22,650 nt of DNA from contig JAJZEG010000143.1 of assembly GCA_021828605.1 (NCBI GenBank), positions 1 through 22,650 on the forward strand, written 5' to 3'. Shown here piece after piece: positions 6,808-14,472 of the stretch. Below the pieces are notes generated by a model. The model made no database searches and was not told the origin of the DNA. It saw only the letters and a program-made list of their open reading frames with translations. The position numbers and the translations under genes were made by a program. Positions within the stretch are counted from its first letter, which is position 1. Every line of letters starts with the position of its first letter. The DNA comes from Pseudomonadota bacterium. Its GTDB lineage: Bacteria > Pseudomonadota > Alphaproteobacteria > Acetobacterales > Acetobacteraceae.

Positions 6808-8911
6808 CGGTTAACAGACTAACGCTGCGGGTCGGAACATGCAGAGTAGCACCCATCGCTTGCTCTGTTGCCTCGTCACTAACCGAATTAAACGCAAACC
6901 GCCACGCGCCGGAATGCGTGGGCAAAATAAGTTCGGGCAGGGTAAAATCGCGATCAGTGTCCGAGCCATTGATCAGCATCAAGGTCACGTCGACAACGCC
7001 CCGCGCCGCATCCCACACCGCGCGTCGCAACACCAAAAGCTGTGCGGCCCCATCGCTCCAGGCATCGGGTGTTAACGCGGCACCGGTCTCATCGAACCAC
7101 GCCGTGTCCGCCAGTCCAGCGATGTCGGTCATCCCATGCAAATAAATTTCGCTGCGCAAACTAACATGATCCCGACGAATACGGATGAGCTTACCTATCA
7201 TCGCTCGGAAATCCCAACCCGGCTCAATCGCGTCCCAATTAAACCAAGATAGCGCATTATCCTGACAATACCCATTATTATTGCCGCCTTGGCTGCGCCC
7301 GATTTCATCGCCGCCCAATAGTAACGGCGTGCCTAAACTTAATAACAATGTTGCCAAGATCGCGCGGGCAATGCGCTGACGCAACGCCTGAATCTCGGCG
7401 TCCTCGGTATCACCCTCAATGCCCCAATGATGGGATAAATTATCATCCACCCCATCACGATTATCCTCGCCATTCGCCTCGTTATGGCGCTGCTGATAGC
7501 TCACCAAATCACGGAGCGTGAAGCCATCATGCACCGTCACAAAATTCATCGAGGCCCATGGCTTGCGCGTGCGATGATCGAATAATTCCGGCGACCCCAT
7601 CAGGCGTTTTGCCAATTCCGGTCGCTGACCTGCGTCGCCGCGCCAAAAGCGCCGCAGCGTATCGCGGCAATCGGCGTTCCACTCGGCAAAACCGGGCGGA
7701 AAATTGCCGAGCTGATAGCCGCCCGGCCCCATATCCCACGGCTCGGCGATCAATTTGGTTTGCGCTAACACCGGGTCTTGGCGCAGCGCGTCAAATAATC
7801 CTGCTCCCGGATCGAACCCGGTGGTTTCACGTCCTAATGAAGTTGCTAAATCAAATCGGAATCCATCAATGTCATAGGCTTGAACCCAGTGCCGCAGACT
7901 ATCAACCACCATTTGTACCACGCGCGGATGGCGCAAATCGAGCATGTTGCCGCAGCCGGTATCATTCACCCCATATCGTGGCGTTTCAGCAGCAGCGCGG
8001 TAATAGCTCAAATTATCAAAGCCGCGCCACGACAAAGTTGGCCCGCGCTCATTACCTTCGCAGGTGTGATTATATACCACATCCAAAATCACCTCGATGC
8101 CGCCATCGTGCAAAGCGCGCACCGCCCCCGCCAGCTCGGCGCCTGCCTGGTTGGGCTCCATCGCGTAACTTGGCTCGGGCGCAAAAAACCCAAGCGTTGA
8201 ATATCCCCAATATTGCCTCAACCCGCGCTCAACCAAATAGCGATCCTGGGCAAAGGCGTGAACCGGCAATAATTCAACAGCACTCACCCCTAAATCGCGT
8301 AAATGCGCAATCATCGCGGGTTGTGCCAAACCGGCGTAACTGCCGCGCAACTGCACCGGCACATCGCTGCGGCTTTTGGTGAAGCCGCGCACATGAACTT
8401 CATACAACACCGCCTCCGCCCAAGCGGCGCGCGGACGCCTGCCGGTCGGGCCGATCAAAGCCGGTCTTGGCGCCACCACCACCGCTTTGGGCATCGCGAA
8501 CGCGCTGTCACGGCGATCAAACGATAAATCCGCGTGGGACGAGCCGGTGCGATAGCCAAACAGCGCATCCGACCACAGCAGCCGCCCGGTTAGTGATTTG
8601 GCATAGGGGTCGAGCAATAATTTATGCGCGTTAAACCGATGCCCGGCCTCAGGCTGATACGGCCCATGCGCCCGATATCCATAAACCAAGCCCGGGCCAG
8701 CTCCCGGTAAGTAGCCATGATGCACCTCATCGGTGCAATCGGGCAGGCTCAAGCGCACTAATTCGCGTTGGCCGCGCGGATCAAACACGCAAAGCTCAAT
8801 CCGCTCCGCATGCGCCGAAAACACGGCAAAATTAACCCCGACCCCATCCCAGGTCGCCCCAAGCGGATGCGCCATACCAGCTTGCAGCCGCGCCCCCGTT
8901 AAATCGATCAT
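6779..8911 (-). CDS. glgX: Glycogen debranching enzyme GlgX
   Basis: A 710-residue GH13 isoamylase-type protein. It hydrolyses alpha-1,6 branch points of limit dextrins left by phosphorylase, yielding linear maltodextrins for MalQ. The N-terminal CBM48 covers about residues 10-105 (GVNFAVFSAHAERIELCVFD). The TIM barrel follows with YEVHVRGFTKS, VVYNHT, the nucleophile in DGFRFDLATS (Asp354), the acid/base in IAEPWDMG (Glu390) and the third acid in FVTVHDGFTL (Asp462). GGDEIGRSQGGNNNGYCQD is a characteristic GlgX/TreX motif. The start ATG (8911-8909) overlaps the glgB stop as ATGA, indicating translational coupling. GlgX and TreX are hard to separate by sequence alone; position next to glgB and malQ favours a glycogen role. 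Confidence 0.95.
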   Translation of the reverse strand: MIDLTGARLQAGMAHPLGATWDGVGVNFAVFSAHAERIELCVFDPRGQRELVRLSLPDCTDEVHHGYLPGAGPGLVYGYRAHGPYQPEAGHRFNAHKLLLDPYAKSLTGRLLWSDALFGYRTGSSHADLSFDRRDSAFAMPKAVVVAPRPALIGPTGRRPRAAWAEAVLYEVHVRGFTKSRSDVPVQLRGSYAGLAQPAMIAHLRDLGVSAVELLPVHAFAQDRYLVERGLRQYWGYSTLGFFAPEPSYAMEPNQAGAELAGAVRALHDGGIEVILDVVYNHTCEGNERGPTLSWRGFDNLSYYRAAAETPRYGVNDTGCGNMLDLRHPRVVQMVVDSLRHWVQAYDIDGFRFDLATSLGRETTGFDPGAGLFDALRQDPVLAQTKLIAEPWDMGPGGYQLGNFPPGFAEWNADCRDTLRRFWRGDAGQRPELAKRLMGSPELFDHRTRKPWASMNFVTVHDGFTLRDLVSYQQRHNEANGEDNRDGVDDNLSHHWGIEGDTEDAEIQALRQRIARAILATLLLSLGTPLLLGGDEIGRSQGGNNNGYCQDNALSWFNWDAIEPGWDFRAMIGKLIRIRRDHVSLRSEIYLHGMTDIAGLADTAWFDETGAALTPDAWSDGAAQLLVLRRAVWDAARGVVDVTLMLINGSDTDRDFTLPELILPTHSGAWRFAFNSVSDEATEQAMGATLHVPTRSVSLLTGDVSGHANG

Positions 8912-11097
8912 GATTTGGCTCGCAAAATCAGCGCGGCTAACGGCGGGAGCGTGAGCGTCACCGAAAATTCATGCCCATGCGCGGGTGACCCCTCCGCCTG
9001 CACGACGCCCAAATTGCCCAAGCCCGAACCGCCATAAATTGGCGCGTCGCTGTTGAAAATCTCCTGCCATTCGCCCTGTTTGGGCACGCCGAGCCGATAA
9101 TCAACGCGCGGCTCCGGGGTGAAATTGGCAACCACCACAATCAAATCAGCCTTGTCAGCGCGCCGCTCCCAGGCGAACACGCTTTGCACGTTATCATCGA
9201 CAATAATCCAACGAAATCCATCAACGCTGAAATCGGTGGTGCTCAGCGCGGGCTCGGCGCGATAAAGCTGGTTCAAATCCGTAACGAGTTGCGCAATACC
9301 CGCATGCGCTGGCTGTTCGCGCTCCCACCACGGCAACTGCGCGTCGTGGTTCCATTCATTTTTCTGGCCAAACTCCTGGCCCATGAACAGTAATTTTTTG
9401 CCGGGCTGCGTCCACATAAAGCAAAAATAGAGCCGCAAATTGGCAAATTGCTGCCACGCGTCGCCGGGCATTTTCCCTAACAACGAACCTTTGCCGTGAA
9501 CGACCTCGTCATGCGAAATCGATAACACAAAGCGTTCACTAAACGCATAGGTTAGTCCGAACGTCATTTTGTTATGGTGATACCGCCGATGGATCGGATC
9601 CTGCTCACTATAATCGAGCGTGTCATGCATCCAGCCTAAATTCCATTTATGGCTGAAGCCCAAACCGCCTTCAGCGACCGGCCTGGTAACGCCGGGCCAT
9701 GAAGTTGATTCTTCGGCGATCACCGCAACATCGGGTGCCCGCTCGCGCAGGGTTTCGTTCATCAGGCGCAGCAAAGCCACGGCTTCTAAGTTTTCACGCC
9801 CGCCCTCGACATTGGCAATCCAGGTGCCCGGCGCGCGCGAATAATCGCGATACAACATCGAAGCGACAGCATCGACGCGTAACCCATCGATATGAAACCG
9901 TTCAACCCAAAACAGCGCATGCGCGATCAGAAAATTTCGCACTTCATAGCGCGCGAAATTGTAAATCAACGTGTTCCAATCGGGATGAAACCCTTCGCGC
10001 GGATCGGCATATTCATACAACGCGCTGCCATCGAACCGCGCCAGCCCATGCGCATCGGTGGGAAAATGTCCGGGCACAATATCCAAAATCACGCCAAGCC
10101 CCGCCGCGTGACAGCGATCAATAAATTGCGCGAACTCGGCGGGCGTGCCCAGTTGCGGCATGGGGGCAAATAATCCAGTCGGCTGATAGCCCCAGGAGCC
10201 GCCGAACGGATGCGCCATCACCGGCAAAAACTCGATATGGGTAAAGCCGGCATCGCGCACGTAAGGGATCAGCGTATCGGCCAGTTCCCGCCACAAAAAC
10301 GGGCTGCCATCGCTGTGCCTGCGCCAGGATTGTGCATGCACCTCGTAAACACTCATCGCCTGGTCCGCAGTGTCGCGTCGGTTGGCACACCATTGCGCAT
10401 CGGTCCAAACGAACGCGGACGGGTCCGGCACGATTGAGGCGGTGCGCGGCGGCCCTTCGGTTTGCTGGGCCAGCGGGTCGGCCTTGCTGAACATCGCCCC
10501 CTGCTCGGTCAGGATTTCATATTTATAGAGCGTGCCCGCTTGCAATCCGGGAATAAAAATTTCCCAAATCCCTGCCGCCGGATGCAGCCGCATCGGGTGT
10601 CTGCGCCCATCCCACTGATTGAACACGCCAATGACCGAAACCCGTGCCGCGTGCGGCGCCCAAACCGCAAAATGCACGCCGCTCACGCCATCCTGCGTGC
10701 AATGATGCGCGCCTAATCGGTCCGCGAGCTGCCAATGCCGCCCTTCGGCGATCAAATATAAGTCGGTTTCGCCCAACAAAGCGGCAAACCGGTAGGGATC
10801 ATCAAGGATAACTTCGCCTTCGCCCCACCGGACATGCAGCCAATAGCGCGCATCATTCGCCATTGTGCCGGCAAATATCCCGCCCGGATCAGCCCGCTGC
10901 ATCGGGCTCGCCTGGGTCGATGGCGCCGTGGGTCCGGCCCCTGGTTCGGTCTCGACCAGCAGCGTCACCGCATCGGCACCCGGCTGGATCGTGCGCACCA
11001 GGGTCCGGCCCTGGTCCGGGTGCGGCCCCAGCAGGGCAAATGGGTCGCCATGCCGTCCTGCCATCAGCGCCGCCAACATCGATTTATCGTGCTTCAA
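8908..11097 (-). CDS. glgB: 1,4-alpha-glucan branching enzyme GlgB
   Basis: A GH13 enzyme that cuts alpha-1,4 chains and re-attaches the oligosaccharide by an alpha-1,6 bond. Two N-terminal CBM48-like modules (about 10-100 and 120-215, with VSGVHFAVWAPHAARVSVIG) precede the barrel. Catalytic motifs are DGLRVDAVAS (Asp409), IAEESTSWPGV (Glu462) and SISHDEVVHGKGSLLGKMPG (third Asp about 530), matching the E. coli spacing with a small offset. Start choice: the longest frame begins at GTG 11118 (736 residues). However, AGGAGG lies inside that frame at 11108-11103, and a TTG follows five bases later at 11097, giving 729 residues against 728 in E. coli, so TTG is preferred. A GAGGGG also precedes the GTG, so both starts are possible. 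First gene of the leftward operon; no glgC or glgA nearby. Confidence 0.95.
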   Translation of the reverse strand: MKHDKSMLAALMAGRHGDPFALLGPHPDQGRTLVRTIQPGADAVTLLVETEPGAGPTAPSTQASPMQRADPGGIFAGTMANDARYWLHVRWGEGEVILDDPYRFAALLGETDLYLIAEGRHWQLADRLGAHHCTQDGVSGVHFAVWAPHAARVSVIGVFNQWDGRRHPMRLHPAAGIWEIFIPGLQAGTLYKYEILTEQGAMFSKADPLAQQTEGPPRTASIVPDPSAFVWTDAQWCANRRDTADQAMSVYEVHAQSWRRHSDGSPFLWRELADTLIPYVRDAGFTHIEFLPVMAHPFGGSWGYQPTGLFAPMPQLGTPAEFAQFIDRCHAAGLGVILDIVPGHFPTDAHGLARFDGSALYEYADPREGFHPDWNTLIYNFARYEVRNFLIAHALFWVERFHIDGLRVDAVASMLYRDYSRAPGTWIANVEGGRENLEAVALLRLMNETLRERAPDVAVIAEESTSWPGVTRPVAEGGLGFSHKWNLGWMHDTLDYSEQDPIHRRYHHNKMTFGLTYAFSERFVLSISHDEVVHGKGSLLGKMPGDAWQQFANLRLYFCFMWTQPGKKLLFMGQEFGQKNEWNHDAQLPWWEREQPAHAGIAQLVTDLNQLYRAEPALSTTDFSVDGFRWIIVDDNVQSVFAWERRADKADLIVVVANFTPEPRVDYRLGVPKQGEWQEIFNSDAPIYGGSGLGNLGVVQAEGSPAHGHEFSVTLTLPPLAALILRAKS

Positions 11098-11143
11098 CAG
11101 CGCCTCCTGACCGATCACGCGAAATACCCCTCACTATATAGCA

Positions 11144-11168
11144 TTGACCGGCACCGGATTCGCGTCAA
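11144..11168. promoter_or_regulatory. TTGAC-N15-GTCAA inverted repeat between divergent genes
   Basis: TTGAC at 11144-11148 and GTCAA at 11164-11168 form an inverted repeat with a 15-bp spacer in the 94-bp gap between glgB (minus) and the formylglutamate amidohydrolase gene (plus). Each arm is also a good -35 hexamer core on one strand. No convincing -10 box sits at the right distance on either side (AATTTT on plus; TATATA on minus is 22 bp away). An operator or paired promoter is possible. Confidence 0.3.
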
Positions 11169-11191
11169 TTTTGCAGAATGGACAGAGTTTT

Positions 11192-12067
11192 ATGGACCTA
11201 AGCCCAATCGCGGACCGCCTTTTGTGCGCCCCGGCGGCCATCACCCTGCATCAACCCGAAATCCAGGCGGGGGCGGTGATCGTTGCCTCGCCTCATTCAG
11301 GGCGCGACTATCCGGCGGATTTCCTGGCGGCCAGCCGCCTGCCTTTGCGGGCACTCCGCAAAACCGAGGATTGTTTTGTCGATGAATTATTCGCCTCTGC
11401 CCCCAGCCTCGGCATTCCTTTGCTCGCGGCGAATTTCCCGCGTGCCTATTGCGATGTGAATCGCGAGGCCTGGGAACTTGACCCAACCATGTTCGATGAT
11501 GCGCTGCCGCCTTATGTTAACCATACCAGCCCGCGCGTTGCCGCCGGCCTAGGCACCATCGCGCGACTGGTTGGTTCGGGCGAACCGATCTATCGCCACA
11601 AACTGCGCTTCGCGGAAGCGCAAGCCCGGATCGATACCTGCTGGACCCCCTACCACCACGCTTTGCAAAGCCTCATTGATCATACCATTGCGCAAACCGG
11701 CGCCTGCCTGTTGATCGACGCGCATTCGATGCCAAGCCCGATCAAGCCTACCAGCCGCCCGCCCGATATCGTGCTTGGTGACGCGCATGGCGCCGCCTGT
11801 CATCGGGACATCGTCACCCAGGTTGAGGTTACGTTCCGCCAGGAAGGCTTGCTGGTCCGCCGCAATGATCCCTATGCTGGCGGTTTCGTGACCCGCCATT
11901 ACGGTCGGCCCCGCCACAATGTGCATGTGCTGCAAATTGAAATTGCGCGCAGCCTCTATATGGATGAAATGCGGTTGGATCGACACCCAACTTTCGCTGC
12001 GTTGCAGTTGACCATCACCCGCTTGCTTAGCGCCCTTGCCAAGGAAGCACCCCGCTTGACGTGTTGA
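11192..12067 (+). CDS. N-formylglutamate amidohydrolase family protein
   Basis: A 291-residue cytoplasmic protein of the FGase family (PF05013). Conserved blocks in order are ASPHSGRDYP, a DCFVDELF segment, NFPRAYCDVNREAWELDP, LLIDAHSMPSP, PDIVLGDAHGAAC, and NDPYAGGFVTRHYGRP followed by VLQIEIARSLYMDE. The family is zinc-dependent and hydrolyses N-formyl-L-glutamate to glutamate and formate, the last step of one histidine degradation route. No hut gene is in the window, and family members also deformylate other N-formyl or amide substrates, so the substrate is not assigned. The start is set at ATG 11192, which has GGACAG upstream; a TTG at 11144 in the same frame would add 16 residues with no conserved character and would cover the inverted repeat. 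No terminator with a U-tract follows on this strand. Confidence 0.85.
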   Translation: MDLSPIADRLLCAPAAITLHQPEIQAGAVIVASPHSGRDYPADFLAASRLPLRALRKTEDCFVDELFASAPSLGIPLLAANFPRAYCDVNREAWELDPTMFDDALPPYVNHTSPRVAAGLGTIARLVGSGEPIYRHKLRFAEAQARIDTCWTPYHHALQSLIDHTIAQTGACLLIDAHSMPSPIKPTSRPPDIVLGDAHGAACHRDIVTQVEVTFRQEGLLVRRNDPYAGGFVTRHYGRPRHNVHVLQIEIARSLYMDEMRLDRHPTFAALQLTITRLLSALAKEAPRLTC

Positions 12068-12116
12068 TGCTCCACTGAACGAGGCTCGGGCAGCATGGAT
12101 AGGAGCGGGTAGGGGC

Positions 12117-12144
12117 AAAAAAAAGGCGGCACCAAAGTGCCGCC
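12117..12144 (-). terminator. Strong intrinsic terminator for leftward transcription
   Basis: Read on the minus strand, GGCGGCAC and GTGCCGCC (12144-12137 and 12132-12125) form a perfect 8-bp stem with the 4-base loop TTTG. Eight uninterrupted T follow (12124-12117). On the plus strand the same hairpin is followed only by AAGTTTAG, so the signal is clearly oriented leftward although no protein gene on the minus strand lies directly to its right. Confidence 0.8.
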
Positions 12145-12200
12145 AAGTTTAGGGAGGAAACGTCCAAGAAAGCAAACAAACGACTATGTCGCGTTTGCAT
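12117..12200 (-). ncRNA. Candidate small RNA with anti-Shine-Dalgarno stretch
   Basis: The predicted transcript is about 84 nt. It starts near 12200, seven bases after a possible -10 box. Near its 5' end is a hairpin with a 6-bp stem: CAAACG (12197-12192) and CGTTTG (12182-12177) around a 9-base loop. A single-stranded linker containing TTTCCTCCCT (complement of AGGGAGGAAA, 12151-12160) follows, then the GC stem and eight-U terminator. CU-rich anti-SD loops plus a 3' U-tract are the layout of several alphaproteobacterial Hfq-type sRNAs, but I cannot name a family. No coding sequence is credible here. Everything is predicted from sequence; the alternative is the 3' end of a long antisense transcript. 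Confidence 0.45.
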
Positions 12201-12205
12201 AATCT

Positions 12206-12234
12206 TATTTACCGCGTTTTATTGTGCAGTGCAA
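12206..12234 (-). promoter_or_regulatory. Candidate promoter for the minus-strand small RNA
   Basis: On the minus strand TTGCAC (12234-12229) and TAAATA (12211-12206) are separated by exactly 17 bp, which would start transcription at about 12199. The predicted start coincides with the beginning of the 5' hairpin. The -35 hexamer lies almost wholly within a TGCAGTGCA box. Confidence 0.4.
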
Positions 12235-12252
12235 GATAAATTTTGCAGTGCA
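12225..12252. promoter_or_regulatory. Two TGCAGTGCA boxes (operator-like)
   Basis: The 9-bp inverted repeat TGCA-G-TGCA occurs at 12225-12233 and 12244-12252, 19 bp apart start to start. TGC-N3-GCA resembles the site reported for PhaR-type repressors of polyhydroxyalkanoate granule genes in alphaproteobacteria, but no pha gene is in the window. The left box covers the -35 hexamer of the minus-strand promoter, a position suited to repression. Confidence 0.4.
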
Positions 12253-12308
12253 GCATTGCGTCAGAACCCCATCAATTCTCAACTTAAAATTAATTTTTTT
12301 GCCGAATA

Positions 12309-13262
12309 ATGCCCTTCATGGTTGTTCTCCCCCTCCGCAAAGCGGCCCGTTTCGCGCTTTTTCTGCTTATCGGGCTCGCAGCACCTGATGCGTGGGCGGG
12401 CGGCGTGACGGCGCCTCAAGCTTTGTTTCCGCAATTTTCCTGGGGTTCGGCTCCGCCGCAGGCGCTCAAGCCACTCGCCCCACCGCGCACACGGTCTGCG
12501 TATCGTCGTCCCGTCGATAATCCGCCCAGCATCGAAGCGGGGCCTGCGGCGCCGTTCGCGGCCTGTGCGGCGGCAATCCAACAGGCCCAAACCATCACCG
12601 GCACGCCAACCGGCCTGCTCCACGCCATCGCGATGGTCGAATCAGGCCGCCGCAATCCGAGCACCGGCCAAGTCGCGCCCTGGCCCTGGACGATCGATGC
12701 AAATGGCGCAGGCCATTTCTACGCGACCGAATCGCGCGCCATCGCCGCCGTGCGCCAACTGCAAGCGCAGGGCATTCGGGCGATTGACGTTGGCTGCATG
12801 CAAATCGATCTTGCCGCCCATCCCAACGCATTCGCAACACTTCACCAAGCGTTCAACCCGTTCACCAATGCCCTGTATGGCGCCCATTTTCTGCTTTGGC
12901 TTCACGGCTCTCTGGGTCATTGGGCTGCGGCGATTGGTGGTTATCACTCACTCAACCCCAATATCGGCACGCCCTATTACCAAAAAGTGGCGATGATCTG
13001 GCAACATCGGGCGCCGCCCATGCTCTATACCCCGCCAACCTTATACGCCCCCCCTGCGGCTAAACTCGTTTTAGCGGCTGCCAAACCGCGCCCGCCGCGC
13101 CAACCGAAACCGCAGCCCGGCGCCATTATCGCGCCCCGGGGCTTTGGTGCCGGTAGTTTTCAATTCAGCGCCCCACCGCCTGAAATCATTGCCGCGCGGT
13201 CCGGCGGAATGAGTCTCGCCGCCTATCGCGCCCGTCCGGTATTGATCGCCAGTGCCCGCTGA
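12309..13262 (+). CDS. Secreted lytic transglycosylase (SLT domain)
   Basis: A 317-residue protein. A signal peptide covers residues 1-30 (basic LRKAARF, hydrophobic core, likely cleavage after AWA). A Pro-rich stretch follows, then an SLT-type catalytic domain about 85-235. The catalytic Glu111 is in AMVESGRR; IDVGCMQIDL and AAAIGGYHS match the conserved GxMQxxL and AxxxYNxG motifs, with Asn replaced by His in the last. The tail (about 235-317) is Pro/Ala-rich. Such enzymes cleave the MurNAc-GlcNAc bond with formation of 1,6-anhydroMurNAc and often open the wall for secretion or pilus machines. ATG 12309 is used; an ATG at 12318 would remove three residues. Neither has a clear SD. The gene overlaps the convergent GT87 gene by 40 bases with no terminator between them. 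A pilus role is suggested only by proximity. Confidence 0.85.
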   Translation: MPFMVVLPLRKAARFALFLLIGLAAPDAWAGGVTAPQALFPQFSWGSAPPQALKPLAPPRTRSAYRRPVDNPPSIEAGPAAPFAACAAAIQQAQTITGTPTGLLHAIAMVESGRRNPSTGQVAPWPWTIDANGAGHFYATESRAIAAVRQLQAQGIRAIDVGCMQIDLAAHPNAFATLHQAFNPFTNALYGAHFLLWLHGSLGHWAAAIGGYHSLNPNIGTPYYQKVAMIWQHRAPPMLYTPPTLYAPPAAKLVLAAAKPRPPRQPKPQPGAIIAPRGFGAGSFQFSAPPPEIIAARSGGMSLAAYRARPVLIASAR

Positions 13263-14452
13263 AGGACCGGGTCCGATTTTTCGGGTGCAAACGCGATCCA
13301 GCACCCTAAAATCAGCCAAATCAGCCACGGAAACACCGGAATCGGCAGTGCCAAAGCCAGCACCAAAGCCCACCCATCCATTGCGAGCGCGACCAAAGCG
13401 AGTTCAAACCAATCTCGCCGCAAACTCTGCCCCTGGGTCACCAACAGCACCGCCAGCATTACGCTCGCTCCGACGCCATCATAATCCAGGCTGAACGGTG
13501 TCGCCGCTAAGCATAAAGCCAAGGAGGCCGCGATTCTGAGCCGCCGACTCGCATCATGATCCCGGTCGCGCGCCCAGAGCCGGATCATCGCATAGCCCGC
13601 AAGCGCGCTAACAAGAGCTTGCACCGCCCAGGCGACCGCAACGGATGATTTCAGGGCGCGTGCCGCGATAAACGCGCTCGACATATAGGCTTGGCTCGCG
13701 GTTGGTTGATAAGACCGCAATAGCCGATGCTGCATCGCCGGCTCGACATAAGCAAAAAACCACATCCATGATCCGCGAAACGCCAGGGCGCTGATCGCCG
13801 CCACCCCGAGCGCGACCGTCGCCGCAATCGCGACCGCGCGCCATTGCCGGTTCGCCACCATCGCCATCGGTACCAACAGGCCCAGCTGCGGCTTGAGGGT
13901 CAATAAGCCAAACGCCACGCCCGCCCATCCGGGTCGGCGATCCAGCAAACCAAACCCCACAATCATCAAAGCGCCGGTGAAGGCGGCATTCTGGCCCACT
14001 AATATATTATCCCAAACCGCCGGCACCACCGCGATCAATAGGAGCACCGCCAATAAGGACCGGCGCGGCACCAGCAGGCTCACCGCGCCTGATAACGCCA
14101 CCAACCCCGCTACGCTCCAGAGCAAAAAACCAGTGACCGGCCCGAACCAGCCAACCGGCAACACCAGTAACAGCATGCTCGGCGGATAACTCCACAGCCT
14201 GGCGCCGTGTACGAATGTAAAACGCTGCTCTAACCAGTGTTGGAACAAAGCGGGATGAAAAATAATGCGCACCAACCCGGCGCGAGCCAAGTGTGCCGCA
14301 CTCCAGAAATCGCCGAAATCGCGCGCAACAATGCCGTGCGCCAACGCGAACCTGCCGTGGGGAAACAGGTTTGCGCGCGCGACCAGCCATTCAGGCGCTA
14401 ATCCGATCACAAATGCGGCAACCAAGGCTGCCGCGCGCTTGTCGCTCAGCAT
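13223..14452 (-). CDS. GT87-like (DUF2029) membrane glycosyltransferase
   Basis: A 409-residue polytopic membrane protein with about ten predicted hydrophobic segments. Features of the DUF2029/GT87 family of GT-C glycosyltransferases are visible: an early acidic pair in ARDFGDFWSAAHLA at the start of the first periplasmic loop, LWSYPPSMLLL, ILVGQNAAFTGAL and LLTLKPQLGLLVP. Characterised relatives use polyprenyl-phosphate-linked mannose or related donors to transfer a sugar on the outer face of the inner membrane. The acceptor here is unknown. Its 3' end overlaps the lytic transglycosylase gene (convergent, 40 bp) and its start is only 20 bp from the divergent start of the next membrane protein. 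No RBS stands out. Family assignment is fairly confident; substrate is not. Confidence 0.75.
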   Translation of the reverse strand: MLSDKRAAALVAAFVIGLAPEWLVARANLFPHGRFALAHGIVARDFGDFWSAAHLARAGLVRIIFHPALFQHWLEQRFTFVHGARLWSYPPSMLLLVLPVGWFGPVTGFLLWSVAGLVALSGAVSLLVPRRSLLAVLLLIAVVPAVWDNILVGQNAAFTGALMIVGFGLLDRRPGWAGVAFGLLTLKPQLGLLVPMAMVANRQWRAVAIAATVALGVAAISALAFRGSWMWFFAYVEPAMQHRLLRSYQPTASQAYMSSAFIAARALKSSVAVAWAVQALVSALAGYAMIRLWARDRDHDASRRLRIAASLALCLAATPFSLDYDGVGASVMLAVLLVTQGQSLRRDWFELALVALAMDGWALVLALALPIPVFPWLIWLILGCWIAFAPEKSDPVLQRALAINTGRAR

Positions 14453-14472
14453 ATCCAGGTTGCTTTCATCAA

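Noticed and set aside
7558..8382. Open frame of 274 codons on the plus strand inside glgX
   Set aside because: Antisense to the GlgX catalytic motifs, Arg/Pro/Ala-rich, with no RBS or domain.
12184..12237. Small plus-strand frame of 17 codons behind an AGGGAGGAAAC sequence
   Set aside because: The purine stretch is about 27 bases from the ATG, too far for a ribosome site; it is better explained as the complement of the sRNA CU-rich segment.
14293..14472. 60-codon N-terminal extension of the GT-C-like protein from a GTG
   Set aside because: Lies wholly antisense to the GT87 gene start, is Arg-rich and not membrane-like; ATG 14473 leads directly into the first helix.
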